From: Glandiceps talaboti
Taxonomy: Eukaryota > Hemichordata > Enteropneusta > Spengelidae
Length of the DNA: 64,000 bases
Assembly (NCBI RefSeq): GCF_964340395.1
Contig: NC_135564.1
Coordinates: forward strand, 14,822,512 to 14,886,511
Reading direction: 5' to 3'
Part shown: positions 22,198 through 33,499 of the stretch, piece by piece
Numbering within the stretch: position 1 is the stretch's first letter
Layout: every line of letters begins with the position of its first letter
Position numbers and translations under genes: made by a program
Notes under the pieces: model-generated
The model's database searches: none
What the model was told of the DNA's origin: nothing
The model's input: only the letters and a program-made list of their open reading frames with translations

Positions 22198-22640
22198 TTA
22201 GCCGCCAACATACACAGGTCGGCGGTAGCTATAGGAATGACTCATGTCCGTCCATCTGCTCATCCATGCATGTCTGTGTGTCTGTGTCTGTGTCTGTCCA
22301 TGGTCAGCCATATCTGTGACACCTGACAATTTCTTTTCAACCAAATCTGGCACAAATGTCAAATACTACAGGGTGTGTCTACTTGTTACTGTCATGTGAC
22401 CTGTATGGCAAAATGGTGGCCACATTTGTGATAAAAAATACACATTTTGTCTGTTACATATACATGTGTCTCCAAAAGATTGATAAATATGGAGGCTATT
22501 CAAGAATCTGCGCCCACACAATGGTAAGCTTTCTGATGAGTTCTTGGCCTTTAACCTTGACCAACACCTTCAAGGTCAAAGAGCCGAAACTTGGCTTTCT
22601 ACCTTAGCTAAAAAAGTTGAATATACTGAGACTCTATTCA
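22198..22640 (-). mobile_element. Hairpin-ended element, relative of 9093-10361
   Basis: TTAG at 22198 (minus-strand CTAA) is followed by the hairpin CCGCC..GGCGG, then TATAGG, a CCGTCC/TGTC tract and a block beginning CAGCCATATCTGTGACACC. This is the same order as in the other two copies, with much divergence. The right limit is uncertain. It lies just upstream of gene 4's 5'UTR exon. Confidence 0.45.
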
Positions 22641-24065
22641 AGTGTCTTTTCACCTTGACTGTCACACTTTAGCCTTTAATATTTGCTTTATAATGCTGCC
22701 TTTTATTTCTTTGTGACACCATCATGTGACCAAGTCATCATTCATACTGTCAGAAAAAAGGGCTATCTAGTCAGACTGACCTTGTCTCATTTATCAATGT
22801 CGTGTAACTGTATGTTTTCGATGTCCATTTTCTCCTGTATTGTATCGTCTTTTAAATAACATCAATTTACTCATGAGGAGACTTTCCCATGTATAATGTT
22901 ATGAATTTGCCAGTGAATTGTAGGACCTTATTACAGATATCAGTAACCCCACAATAGTGGTTGGTGGTGGGTGGGGTGGAGGGGGGGGGGGCACTATGTG
23001 TTCAAATGCACTGAGTTCTAGACTTGTTCTATCTAGAATACTTATTTCCAGACATTTCCTGAGAGGCAAACAAGGTCAAAAGTTGCTAGATAATATCATC
23101 TGAACTATTGCCACTTCCGATAGAATATATCCACCTTTAGCATTTGTTTAGTGCAGAGCCTGCATGGACAAACATCTTTGTCTGTGTTTAATACAGGCCT
23201 TGACTTGATATACAGTGTACTCATTGTACGAACACTTTGGACTGTAAAGACCTCGGGGGAAATGAATTTGAATTCTCAGTAAATAACGTTATACTAACTT
23301 GTAGTAATCATACACAGTTGTCTTCCTCAAACTTGTTATCTCAACAGTAACACAGACTCCGTTTACATGTAATTCAGTAGAGTGTGACCGATGTTTGTGA
23401 CCTAAATTGATATAATTCACCTGAACAAAATTTTGTCAGAGCTTTTTTAAAATCTAATATCTACTCCCAGACTGGAGGTCTTTACTGTTGGACACAAGGC
23501 AAGCATCAAATCTGAACGTATCCAAGGACAAACAGAAGACATGTTAGGATTAGCCCTTCCCCCCTTCCCTTCATTTGTCGCCATTGACAAGAACTATATT
23601 TTTGGAATCAAGTGGAGTCTACAACTTTTTTTCATTGACTTATTGAGTGATTGATTGCAACTCAGAAAATATGTAAGATTGCATGTATTATAATAAGTAA
23701 TAACAATATTACATCTCACCTCGTACTGTATTGTCAAGATCAAGATGAAGATGTGAATATTTATCAAGCTCGCAAAGTTATTTGAGGGTACATCAGATGG
23801 TGCCTGATAATGAGTGTACGAAGCTCAACAGCTTTAAGGAGACTTAGTGGAGTATATCAAAAATGTAACCTGATCTCAAAACCTTTGACATACTTGTGAC
23901 CTAAGGGTTGTCACTTCTCCTCCCCCCTCAGGTCACTTGTTATTTCCTTGGCTGAACGAAGAACAATATTGGGGAAATAACATCTGAGAATCAATTTTGT
24001 CATTTTTACATACAGCTTGTGTACAGACACTTACCACTTGTGTATCTGTTCTTTTTATCTTACAG
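22641..24065. other. RHEB intron, no gene seen
   Basis: Unique AT-rich sequence with a poly-G run near 22980-22991. A segment at 23700-23830 may be an old relic of the array spacer (CGTACTGTATTGTCAAGATC compared with TGCTGTATTGCCAGGATC). Confidence 0.5.
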
Positions 24066-24158
24066 AGCGTTGTGGATGTCTTTAGGTCAATACTTATAGA
24101 AATAGAAAAACAGGATGGTAATCCGGAGCAGGCAAAATCGGACTGTACAATATTGTGA
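24066..24158 (+). CDS. RHEB: RHEB last coding exon, ending in a CaaX box (CTIL)
   Basis: After the acceptor TTACAG the exon reads SVVDVFRSILIEIEK, then a short hypervariable tail and the terminal residues C-T-I-L before TGA. VVDVFRxIxxE is the last helix of Rheb. The CaaX cysteine would be prenylated for endomembrane attachment. Vertebrate Rheb ends in Met (CSVM) and is farnesylated; a final Leu usually favours geranylgeranyl transferase I. The stop codon abuts a (TGAA)n microsatellite. Confidence 0.93.
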   Translation, partial: SVVDVFRSILIEIEKQDGNPEQAKSDCTIL

Positions 24159-24181
24159 ATGAATGAATGAATGAATGAATG
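24155..24181. repeat. (TGAA)n microsatellite at the RHEB stop codon
   Basis: Six or so GAAT repeats begin with the last bases of the RHEB TGA. Confidence 0.95.
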
Positions 24182-25106
24182 GTAGGGATACCACTTATTG
24201 TAAATACAGGACAAACTCTATGGACTATCTGTACACTAGATGAGCTGGTTATAGAAATCAGCAAGAACTCTTAGGTGGGAGATGTTGGGTGGAGTCCAGT
24301 TAGGGGTAAGATCAATAGTTCAATGTAGGAAACAAAAAAACTAATTTAAATTCATTTAGTTGGGCCTCATACCCCCTTTCTCACTAAATTGGTCAAAATT
24401 GAAAATTTGTTTCAGACAGCACAATCAATTTGAAATCAGTATGTAGTAGTATGTAGTGCTATGAACACACAAAGTCAGTATGTTGTGAGGAAAAAAATTG
24501 TTATTTTGCTGACACTTTACTTTATTTCAGTGCCATGCATTTTTTGTACCGAAAATTCTTCCACTTCTCAATTTTACTTTTTTTTGTGTGTTTGGGGGTA
24601 TGAAACAGATCCATAAAAAGTAAAATTGTTTTTGTAGGATAATGATGAACTAAAATGGCTCAATCCCCACCCCCACCCCCACCCCCTTCCAAAGTAAAAG
24701 AATTTAGTTTGTTATCCTATATTGAACTACTGATCTCACCCCTTAATCATTTCAAATCCCAACCCGAATTATTATTTCTGTTTCTCTTCATTTTAAGCAC
24801 TTTGTGGCACTGATATTATGTGGGTAGAGTGGTCTTTCTTTTGGAGTATTTTATTGATCTAGATATTTTATCCCTATATTGGTGACCCAAATATAAGTGA
24901 CTAAACCAACCAATCATATTACTGCTCTCATTTTTAATCAGGATACCATACCAATCATAGACCAATCAAAACAGTAGAGACAATGCACCATTCTAAAAAT
25001 AGGCACATGCATGTAGTGATCATGTTTATTTCAAAATAAGAAATAACAGGTTGTATGTGTCATAACAAGTTTATTTTTTGTTTGAAGCTCTTTATACGCT
25101 GCACGA
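24182..25106. other. Likely RHEB 3'UTR and flank
   Basis: No open frame of interest and no AATAAA in the first kilobase that I trust. An AATAAA occurs at 25488, beyond the hairpin element. A (CCCCCA)n-like run lies near 24667-24685. Confidence 0.35.
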
Positions 25107-25437
25107 TAGACTCTCTCACAGTCCTCGGGAGCATCGCTAAAAGGGCTGTTTTGTATGTACAGATATCGACGGCATAATTGTACTCGAATATCCCTATACC
25201 GTGGGTCCTCATCGACTACATAGGGCTAATCATTTGTTGACCTGTTACTGCAATGTGCTGATCACTAAGTTATAGAATTTAGCATTGCAGTATTAAAAGG
25301 TCAACAAATTATTAGCCCTATGTAGTCAATGCGGGCCCACACAGTACAATGATATTCACGTACAATTATGCGGTAGACATCGATACACACAAAACAGTCC
25401 TTTTTGCAGTGCTCCCGAGGACTGATGAGAGAGTCTA
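25107..25437. mobile_element. Long imperfect palindrome (foldback/MITE)
   Basis: TAGACTCTCTCACAGTCCTC at 25107 is near-complementary to GAGGACTGATGAGAGAGTCTA ending at 25437. Pairing continues inward with mismatches through CATAATTGTAC/GTACAATTATG, GACTACATAGGGCTAAT and GGTCAACAAA. Loop near 25245-25290. No coding capacity. Confidence 0.75.
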
Positions 25438-26674
25438 GCTACACGTATTCCTAAACAGTTAATTTCATATTACTGTCACTACACTTAAATAAAGGATTCA
25501 TTTTGTGAATCAACATTTTATTACATTTTTGAAGAAAAAAAGTTGTAGACATGTTCAAAGTACAGACTTGGTATTTTTGTCATAAGTTTGGTTACCAACA
25601 TTTTGAAATTGATGCAAGTTGCAACTTTCTCAAAGGTCTCTATATCAGTTATATAAAGTAAATATATGAGATCAAATGTCAATATTAGTTCAAAGGTTAA
25701 TATATGAGTTCAAAGGTTATGTACGCCCAGCATTCAGTACTGATAATTAAAAATTTGAAATGTGTTTTTGAAAAATTGAGTGGTTTTTACATACATGTAA
25801 TAATACTGTTTGCAGGACTTAATCGAACTTAAGTTAATGACAAAGAACTTAAAGTGGCCATACAGATGACAAATGGGTATTAACTTTTTCAAGTTTCCAT
25901 GAATAGAACAACTTTACCATGGTTTTGCTTGAAGAACATTCTGAAACAACATGGATCATGTCTGTGTATGTAACTCATTAATTGTAAAAAGCTAAAAAAA
26001 AATTGTAAAAAAAAAAAATTGTTGTGTTATATACTGGAAGTGTATGTATAAAAACTTGGCCAGAGTTCACTTTTGAATATTGATTAAATTAAGCAAAGCA
26101 AATAGAAAAAAATAGAGATTCGTTGATGTTATTTGGTATGTTTTCTATATTGAACGCTTCATATTTCTTGAAGTGAAAAAATACTGATGTATTCTGAATG
26201 CCAGTGGAATATCCAAAATTAGTTCAAACGGTGTTACAAGTATACCGTAGTCACTTAACAACATCCAATTCTGTGCATGTGTTTGTCACTTCACCATATA
26301 CCAAATACATATTATGGTGGTTTGATTACTTGTGTTAAAAGTGAATGTGTTTCTTTGATGAGAAATACAAAATACCTAATAGTATTTCTCATCCATATGG
26401 TCACTTTAAATTAACAATGTACCCTTGAAGTATACACATCAAAATCCCAAAAGGGATATTGCAATTCCTAAGTGAAGTCCTCATATTTAGGTAAAAGTCT
26501 CTATGATATCGCTTCCCTTTTACATAATTTTTTTGTCTTCACAACATCTGCATAATTTAACATTGAATGAATAAATTATTGCATGATCAAGGTCTACATA
26601 ATAGACAGATCAAAACGTTGCATCGTTTCCAATATACCAAAAATGTTCATCAGCTTGGTAGATCAAATGATTTA
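25438..26674. other. No feature seen
   Basis: AT-rich sequence with several poly-A runs, for example around 25995-26020. No gene, RNA or element was recognised. Confidence 0.5.
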
Positions 26675-26786
26675 CAAAGGTTGTATAACACACAAGCAGT
26701 TCAAAGTTTTTTAAGCATCGAACTTTCAATCTGTCTTGGTTTGCTAAAAAAAAAACTTTTGAACTGCTTGTGTGTTATAGCCTTTG
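26675..26786. mobile_element. Short hairpin element
   Basis: CAAAGGTTGTATAACACACA at 26675 pairs with the complement ending CCTTTG at 26786, a stem of about 40 bases through AAGCAGTTCAAA(A)GTTTTTT. The frame at 26567-26998 that crosses it is considered spurious. Confidence 0.6.
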
Positions 26787-27803
26787 CAAGTGCCATTGAT
26801 TGTTGGAGCCATGGACAATATATTCTCCATCTGCATATGTCATCTCAGGAATACTACTCAGAAAGTATTACTACACACAATAACAGGGTACATTGTATAT
26901 ATTTACTAACACTGGAGAGAGTTTGGTTGCATGATTTGGTCAATCTCAAATTCCTCACCCACAGTTTGGTACCAAGAATGTGGATAAATTTACTTTAAAA
27001 ATGAAAAGTCGGTAGTTTTAAACTAGTTGTAGAACTGACTGTGCAGTTGACATGACCTGCATCGTTGGTACAATATATGGTATCTTTACTGTAACAGATG
27101 GTAGTTGCCAACTGTACCGACACAGGGTAGAGATGGGGATGCTACATAGCATGAGTGGCAATAGAGGGTTGGTCATAGCATTGTAAACTACAGACATGTA
27201 TGATATGCCACACACACACTAATATCAGTTAAAATGAAGTGGTGGCCAAATAGTAGTTGTTAAATGGAAGGGGAGGGTACATGGGAAGGGAGGGTACATA
27301 GCATTAGGTAAGATTGAGAGGTTGTCACGTTGTCTATCTGTCAAAATGGAAAGGGGGGGGGGGGGGGCCTACATAGCATTATTTAAGATCAATGGTAGAG
27401 GAATACTTAGCATTAGTTTGAATGGAAGGGTAGCCACATAGTAATTGTTATGTGGAAGGGTAGGGTTAAGTAGCATTAGGTACGATTGAGATGTGGCCAA
27501 ATATTATTTGTTGAAGAGAAAGCATGGAGTAGATGTTAAAATGGAAAGATGGGTTGACACGCACATTGCATAATTTGGAGGTAAGGCTATAAATAGTACT
27601 GTATAATGTAGGCAAGTCTACATTTTATAAGTTAAAGTAGAAGGAAGGGGGTCTGTGGTATGAGCACTAGTTTATCATTGAAATGATGAGACAGTGTTCT
27701 TAAAGTTTATCGAATTCACATCCTGACTGGTGTAGTTGATGTCAGTAAGCCACGAAAAATCACTTTCACCACCTCTGACTTCTAAAAAAATGAGAAATAC
27801 AAT

Positions 27804-28247
27804 TATTCAAATTAACCCTGAAAGACCTCTGTACACTGTGGTAGGGAATTTTGGGTATGGTGCCCAATTACCTATGCTGATGTCACCAAGAGCATAAGTG
27901 TCTGTATCTATTATGTCTACCTTACAGGACTGGGGTAGGGAATTCTGGGTATGGTGCCCAATTACCTATGCTGATGTCACCAAGAGTATTAATGTCTGTA
28001 TCTATTATTTCTACCTTACAGGACTGGGGTAGGGAATTCTGGTTATGATGGCCAATTACCTATACTGATGTCACCAAGAGCATTAGTGTCTATATCTATT
28101 GTTTCTACCGTGCAGGTCGATTCGGTAGAGAAACAATAGGCAGAAAGATGGATAGAAGCACTGATGACATCAGCATAGGTAATTTACAACCATACCCAGA
28201 ATTCCCTACCCCAGTGTACAGAGTTCGGGTCATGGTTAATTTGAATA
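27804..28247. mobile_element. MITE with long TIRs and internal 94-bp tandem repeats
   Basis: TATTCAAATTAACCCTGAAA at 27804 faces its near-complement ending GGTTAATTTGAATA at 28247. The inverted ends extend through GACCTCTGTACACTG and TAGGGAATT. Inside, TAGGGAATT recurs at 27842, 27936 and 28030 (94-bp period) and once inverted near 28200. Each unit carries CAATTACCTATGCTGATGTC. Confidence 0.7.
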
Positions 28248-28616
28248 AGTTTAGTTGAGTGGTGGAGGCAGCTAGGACAAAGTCAGCCTCAGCTCGCCTT
28301 TGTTTCCCTTACACTTACCAAAATGGATATTAAAAACATTTTCATCTAATTCTGCTGCCTTCCATAAATCTGTATGCGTACATTCCACCATGTCGTCGTT
28401 GCTGTGAGAAGTGACATCCGTAGCCCATTTCTCACAGTGTCCCAAAAACAAACTTACCTTTGAGATAGTTGCACTGGTCCAATTTGTAAAGTAATTATGT
28501 TTTTATCAATGGAATATTGATGTTTACCTGTAATTCTATATAATATACAAATCATATATTTTGTGTTGTCTTGATATTTTTTAGACTGGATTGTTCTGTA
28601 TTTTAGTGTTTGTATA

Positions 28617-29082
28617 GTACAACGATGTTCAACTAACTGTATCTCTTAGTCTGTCTCAAGCTGTGCTAAAACTACCAACTAGCAGCAAGTTTCTCTATTG
28701 ATCACAACTCTTTCACTCCCTGATGTTTAATTAGTGTACATTTCGCCCTTGGAGTTTTAAGTAGAGTCGTCAGGATAGCGACACTGGGATATCTAATCTG
28801 GTATAATAAACAAAGTTGCAATGTTGTATTGTGTTCTAGTTGCTAATTTAACATCGATTGTTGGAGTTGTTTGTTTATTAGTCTGAGTGAAGTGAGAGAG
28901 TGTATGTGTGTCATTATCTGTGGAGTGACAAGTCAGCCTTGGTCTTATCAACAATTTGTTTACAATTAAACATTAGTGAGTGAAAGATTACACTGTGATC
29001 AATAGAGAATTTGTTGCTAGTAGGTAGTTTAAGCACAGCTTGAGACAGACTTAGAGATACAGTTAGTTGAACATTGTTGTAA
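28617..29082. mobile_element. Inverted-repeat element with arms of about 145 bp
   Basis: The left arm (28617-28760; GATGTTCAACTAACTGTATC) is inverted at 28937-29082 (GATACAGTTAGTTGAACAT). The arms share CTATTGATCAC and AGCTGTGCTAAA. Related half-elements appear near 33041-33110 and 33424-33500. No coding content. Confidence 0.7.
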
Positions 29083-30909
29083 CATCTCAAATGACAAGGT
29101 TCTGTATACTGACTTGTATAAAAGTTCACCTCACTCTGAAATATTTCATTTTTACCTGGAAATTATTTTTTATATCGTGTGGATGTTTCATTTCTGCCAA
29201 ATTCCACATACACATACACATACACTATACCTCTGTATGTATTTTTATCGTTTGTAAACAGGGAAAGAAAGTCAAAAACAACAAATACTGCATTCTTTCA
29301 AAATGGAATGTTTCTCAGTATTCCTCCAGGACGGTGTTATGCAAAACAAAGTCAGAATAAGAAATAGCCACTGAGGGCGCTCTTGTCAATGTCTTCGCTA
29401 GAACTTTGGCCAAACAACTTTTCTTTAAAAAAAACTGTTAAGACAAAAGAGGTCATAAAGAATGTGTCTATTAATTTGCGATGAGCAGCAAATCTAAAGA
29501 ACACTACCTAATTGAGTATGTGTATGTTGCACACCAGCAAAATGTAGCTGTCCGCTGCAATCTTATACATATCAAGGGATACGAGGCCTGTGTTTGATAC
29601 TGTGGTTGTTAAGACAACAATGCAGTATTGTCAGAAGGCTGGGTCTAGTGTTCTTTAGGTTTGTTTAAAAGCCAACTGTTGGGTTGACACGAAGCCCTTT
29701 CAAAGGCTCTTCCTGATTGGACAGCATATGCAAGCAGCAACCCATATACTTTATTATTAACCAGTCAGCATGAACCTTTCAAAAGGCTTCTCATTGAAAC
29801 CAACTGCTGATTGGCCAGTTGTATTTTTTTTAAGTTAAGATTATGGACAAACAACGCCATAACATTTTCGTATTTCAATATTCTAATAATGTATACCAGT
29901 AAACAGTGGATTTGAGAGAGATTTAAAAAAAAAAAAACTTTGAGTAAATCCTAATGGACGTAATTTGTGGAGTCAGTGCATGCAATTTTTCTCTCATTTG
30001 TTTCCAGTCGTTTGTAATATATAGTGAACTTTAATATGATCTATATAAAAGAATCATGTTTTGAATGAATGACTTTCCTGCGTATGTTCAAAATGATTGT
30101 CAGGGCAACATCTCACGGAACACTTTGAGATGAGAACAGAGAAGGATGGATTGATGTGAGATTGTATTGTGTAGTCATCTTATATAGTATTATACTTAAG
30201 ATGAATGTGTCAGTTCAACACCAGTGATGTATGCTGTAAACTCTTTATTACAAATTGTTGCTGGTTCCAAGATGCACTGTGTATCTCCCCCATCAGTGTG
30301 CCCTCTAAGTCAATTTGATGCGCCACTGATGCACAGAATTTCTAGTGACCCACCAAGATTTGGTGTTCCCCTATCCCTTCACTATGTGGTGACTCGCAAG
30401 AAATCTCATTTTTTTTCTCATTTTGACAGCAAAATTTGGCTATCTTTAGAGGGTACTGCATACCCATACAATCATGACATGTATGCTGTACATGCTGGGG
30501 TTTGCTTTTGCTACTCAGGGGAATGGTTGTCACCTGACCATACTCGGGGTACCCTGGAAAGTCAACTATTGGGGTACATGAAAAAGGGGGGTCTTCTTTA
30601 TAGTGAAGCATGTATGTATATCTTCCTTTTAGGGAATTGAAAGGGGTGTTTGTAATAACAGAATGCTCACTATAACAAAGTTTGTTTTAGAGAGGTTACA
30701 GTGTACTCAATACAAACATTTCACCAAGGATTGTGGTCAGAATGAATGACAAGTAAAGAGTTTTAGTTGAACGGAAAATCCAGTCTGAGTAATTTCTGCC
30801 TTTAATAAGTACTCTTGTATTGGTTACTTCTGTCAACCAACTTGCATATGATTTTGGGTGATAAAATAGCACCTCGGTAACTTACGCATCTATGAAATCT
30901 TGACCCTGC
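29083..30909. other. No gene seen
   Basis: Non-coding. The frames at 29067 and 30224 show no family features. A small inverted motif pair (TTTCAAAGGCT / AACCTTTCAAAAGGCTTC) lies around 29698-29800. Confidence 0.5.
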
Positions 30910-31108
30910 AGCAATCACATATCTTCAGCCAATTTGGGGATATTCTGCAAGGGTTTATGGGAAATCCTCTGGTAGTGTCATTTTTACACTAATTCATTTG
31001 TCTTGACACTTGATATTAGAGATAGGGGTAATCATGATGTCATCACAGAAAGTTTTCCCACAAACCCTAGCAAGAAATCCCCAAATATCTGAACATATGT
31101 GAAGTGCT
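30910..31108. mobile_element. Inverted-repeat element family F
   Basis: AGCAATCACATATCTTCAG and TTTGGGGATATTCTGCAAGG are faced by the near-complement ending TATGTGAAGTGCT. A relative lies at 51050-51560 in TBRG4 intron 1; both copies follow a GGTGATAAAATAGCACC phrase. Confidence 0.55.
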
Positions 31109-31579
31109 GCCTGGCTTATGTGTACGATTGAGAAGGTATTAGTTGTCAAAGGTTCTGACAGTCGTGTTATATATTAACAGAATGTACAGTGCTTCAGATA
31201 AATGTGTTTACTTTACCATAAAGGTGAAAGTTCAAAGGTCAAACACCAGGACAGTTCAGTGAATTATTAATGTTATACTGTATGTATGTATGTATGTATG
31301 TATGTAATGCAACTGTATAGTAATAAAACAGATTCTCAGGTTTCAGGTGAAATGAACATAAGGAGTGTGCTGATGTCATTTGTTCAGTTGTTGAAAAATA
31401 GGAGTGTGTTAATTCCAAGTAATTAAATCTCTGCCCACTTTCCAGTGGTGTTTACAATGACACACCCCTTTCTAGTTAACACATGAAACTTTGACACCCC
31501 TTCATGTATATCCTTAAATCATGTGTCCCCACTGATCAGAATGATCACCACAAATCGAGAAGCTCATTATAAACATAAT

Positions 31580-31615
31580 TTATTTTTTTTTTTTTTTTTT
31601 TTTTTTGGGGGGGGG
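31580..31615. repeat. Poly-T followed by poly-G
   Basis: About 26 T then 9 G. The frame across it is spurious. Confidence 0.95.
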
Positions 31616-31917
31616 GACTTCATGAAAACTAAATGCTTTGCCAAATTGTTTCAATACATTACTACTAATTCTTCTATCATTTTATGGGGATATGACAAAA
31701 GTTAGGGAAAAAAAATCTTGAAAAACCTGCTGAAGATCCAATCCATTTTTGTACTCGTTTACTGCTGATAAAAAAAAGTACTACCGGTACATTCTAGAAG
31801 AAGGAAACACATACCCATGTTTACACACAGAACCATAAAACTTGTGTACCCTTTCCTGTACTCTTTTGATAGCCTTCATAAAACCAACCAAAAAGCCAAC
31901 CTATAAAAACTAGTCTG

Positions 31918-32040
31918 TCTTAAGGGGCACAAGCTGAGTTTATATGTACTTGGGTGTATTTTTGGCTGCATATTTAAGAGGTACTCACTCGCAGTATTGT
32001 ACTTACTGAAGTATACTTAACTACCACTCACAATTGACTG
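31918..32040. repeat. Dispersed repeat G, inverted relative to 51300-51405
   Basis: AAGGGGCACAAGCTGAGTTT here matches the complement of AAACTCATCTTGTGCCCCTT at 51387-51406, and similarity continues for about 110 bases (AGTACAATATTGC.. on the other strand). Confidence 0.6.
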
Positions 32041-32478
32041 ACCTCAAACCTGGTATTATAGATAAAACCAGTAGATGATTCACTGATATATTTATCACAT
32101 GTATCAACAAATGTTAATAAAATCCTTGGTATGCAATCAACTGTTCTAACAATGCCAAAAGAGATAATCATAATGGTATATCAACCCTAACATTATACTT
32201 GAATATGATTTTCTGTAAGTATTTTCACCTGAGTAAAAAGTTTATAAACTCAGTTTGTCCCATTTTAACATACCCTTACAGTGAAATATACACCAACATT
32301 CAGTGGTGTGTTGTTTTAATGTAGTTTACATACTTCCTGGTTTAAAATATGGCTTCATGTCAGTATGTGTTACAGCACAAACAGGGTTACTTTGGCATTT
32401 CACTTACGTGACATGAAATTTTTTTTATTTTTTTTTGCAAACTCAGACAACTACAGACACAAAGTAAACAATATACAA

Positions 32479-32644
<166 letters not shown>

Positions 32645-33309
32645 GTTGCAAGTAGTCAACTATCATCATATTGGGTATCAGTAGGAAAACGTATACAAGT
32701 CCGATTATATAACAACCTGTTTCATTAGAAGCCTGTTTCTACTGTACTGTAAAACAATTACTGTATAGCAATACTTATCACTTTTCAATGTGCTTGGCTA
32801 GGATTCTGTCTGTCTGTCTGTCTGTCTGTGTGTGTAATGAGTATTTTCATTTACTAGCATTTAATAGTTCTTGCTGCATGAACTAACTTCTCTTTTATGC
32901 CAAATAAATAGTGGTACAAACAGGAAGTTCAGAGTATTAACCAACCCATTAAACTTTGTACGGCTTTACATATGATTTCTTTAACATGTTGAGCAAGGAA
33001 ATTAGATCTGGGTTAAGGTACAACATAATTCTTTCAACCATCTCAGTTTGCCTGTCACAAGCTGTGCAAAAACTTACTCACTTGTGATGATCAGTTCCTC
33101 TGTTGACAAAACATCACTGAAATGACAATCTGTTTCATCAGATGAAAATCAACCATCATTAGACATATTTACATTACATTACATTATAAGCACATGCGGT
33201 AGCACTCACATACACGCACACACACATGCACACGCCCATATGCACACATGCACAGGACACGCACATGGCTTGCTACATGTCACAGAACAGTTTTAAGTGA
33301 AGTTGCTAG

Positions 33310-33310
<1 letters not shown>

Positions 33311-33341
<31 letters not shown>

Positions 33342-33359
33342 ATGCATGCATGCATGTCC

Positions 33360-33391
<32 letters not shown>

Positions 33392-33392
33392 A
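33311..33392. repeat. Paired (GT)n tracts
   Basis: GT repeats at 33311-33341 and 33362-33392, separated by (CATG)n. Confidence 0.95.
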
Positions 33393-33499
33393 GTGCTCCT
33401 GCATGTGTTTGTAATGTAAACATGTCTAGTAGGCTAGACAGCCTTTGACATTGGTCTTATCAATTTGTTTACAATTAAAACACCAGGGAGTATAACATT

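Larger units (their letters stand above)
531..24158 (+). other. RHEB: RHEB gene, 3' part (gene span)
   Basis: Three exons on the + strand join in phase and read as the C-terminal part of the small GTPase Rheb. The upstream exons (P-loop, switch regions) are not in the window. The visible introns are 579-2439 and 2522-24065. The second is about 21.5 kb and contains four intact genes on the other strand. Rheb activates mTORC1 on lysosomal and other endomembranes when GTP-bound; this is family knowledge. Orthology rests on exact family motifs, on consistent exon phases and on a C-terminal CaaX box. Confidence 0.9.

Noticed and set aside
22122-22211. Longer N-terminus for array gene 4 (start at 22211)
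   Set aside because: Crosses the equivalent acceptor (22164-22162) and overlaps a mobile-element remnant; the MASE start is shared with genes 1 and 2.
25418-25437. CTGATGAG as a hammerhead ribozyme core
   Set aside because: No GAAA strand and no third helix around it; it is the mismatch-bearing arm of the foldback at 25107-25437.
26567-26998. 143-aa ORF
   Set aside because: Crosses the hairpin at 26675-26786 and has no recognisable motif or codon pattern.
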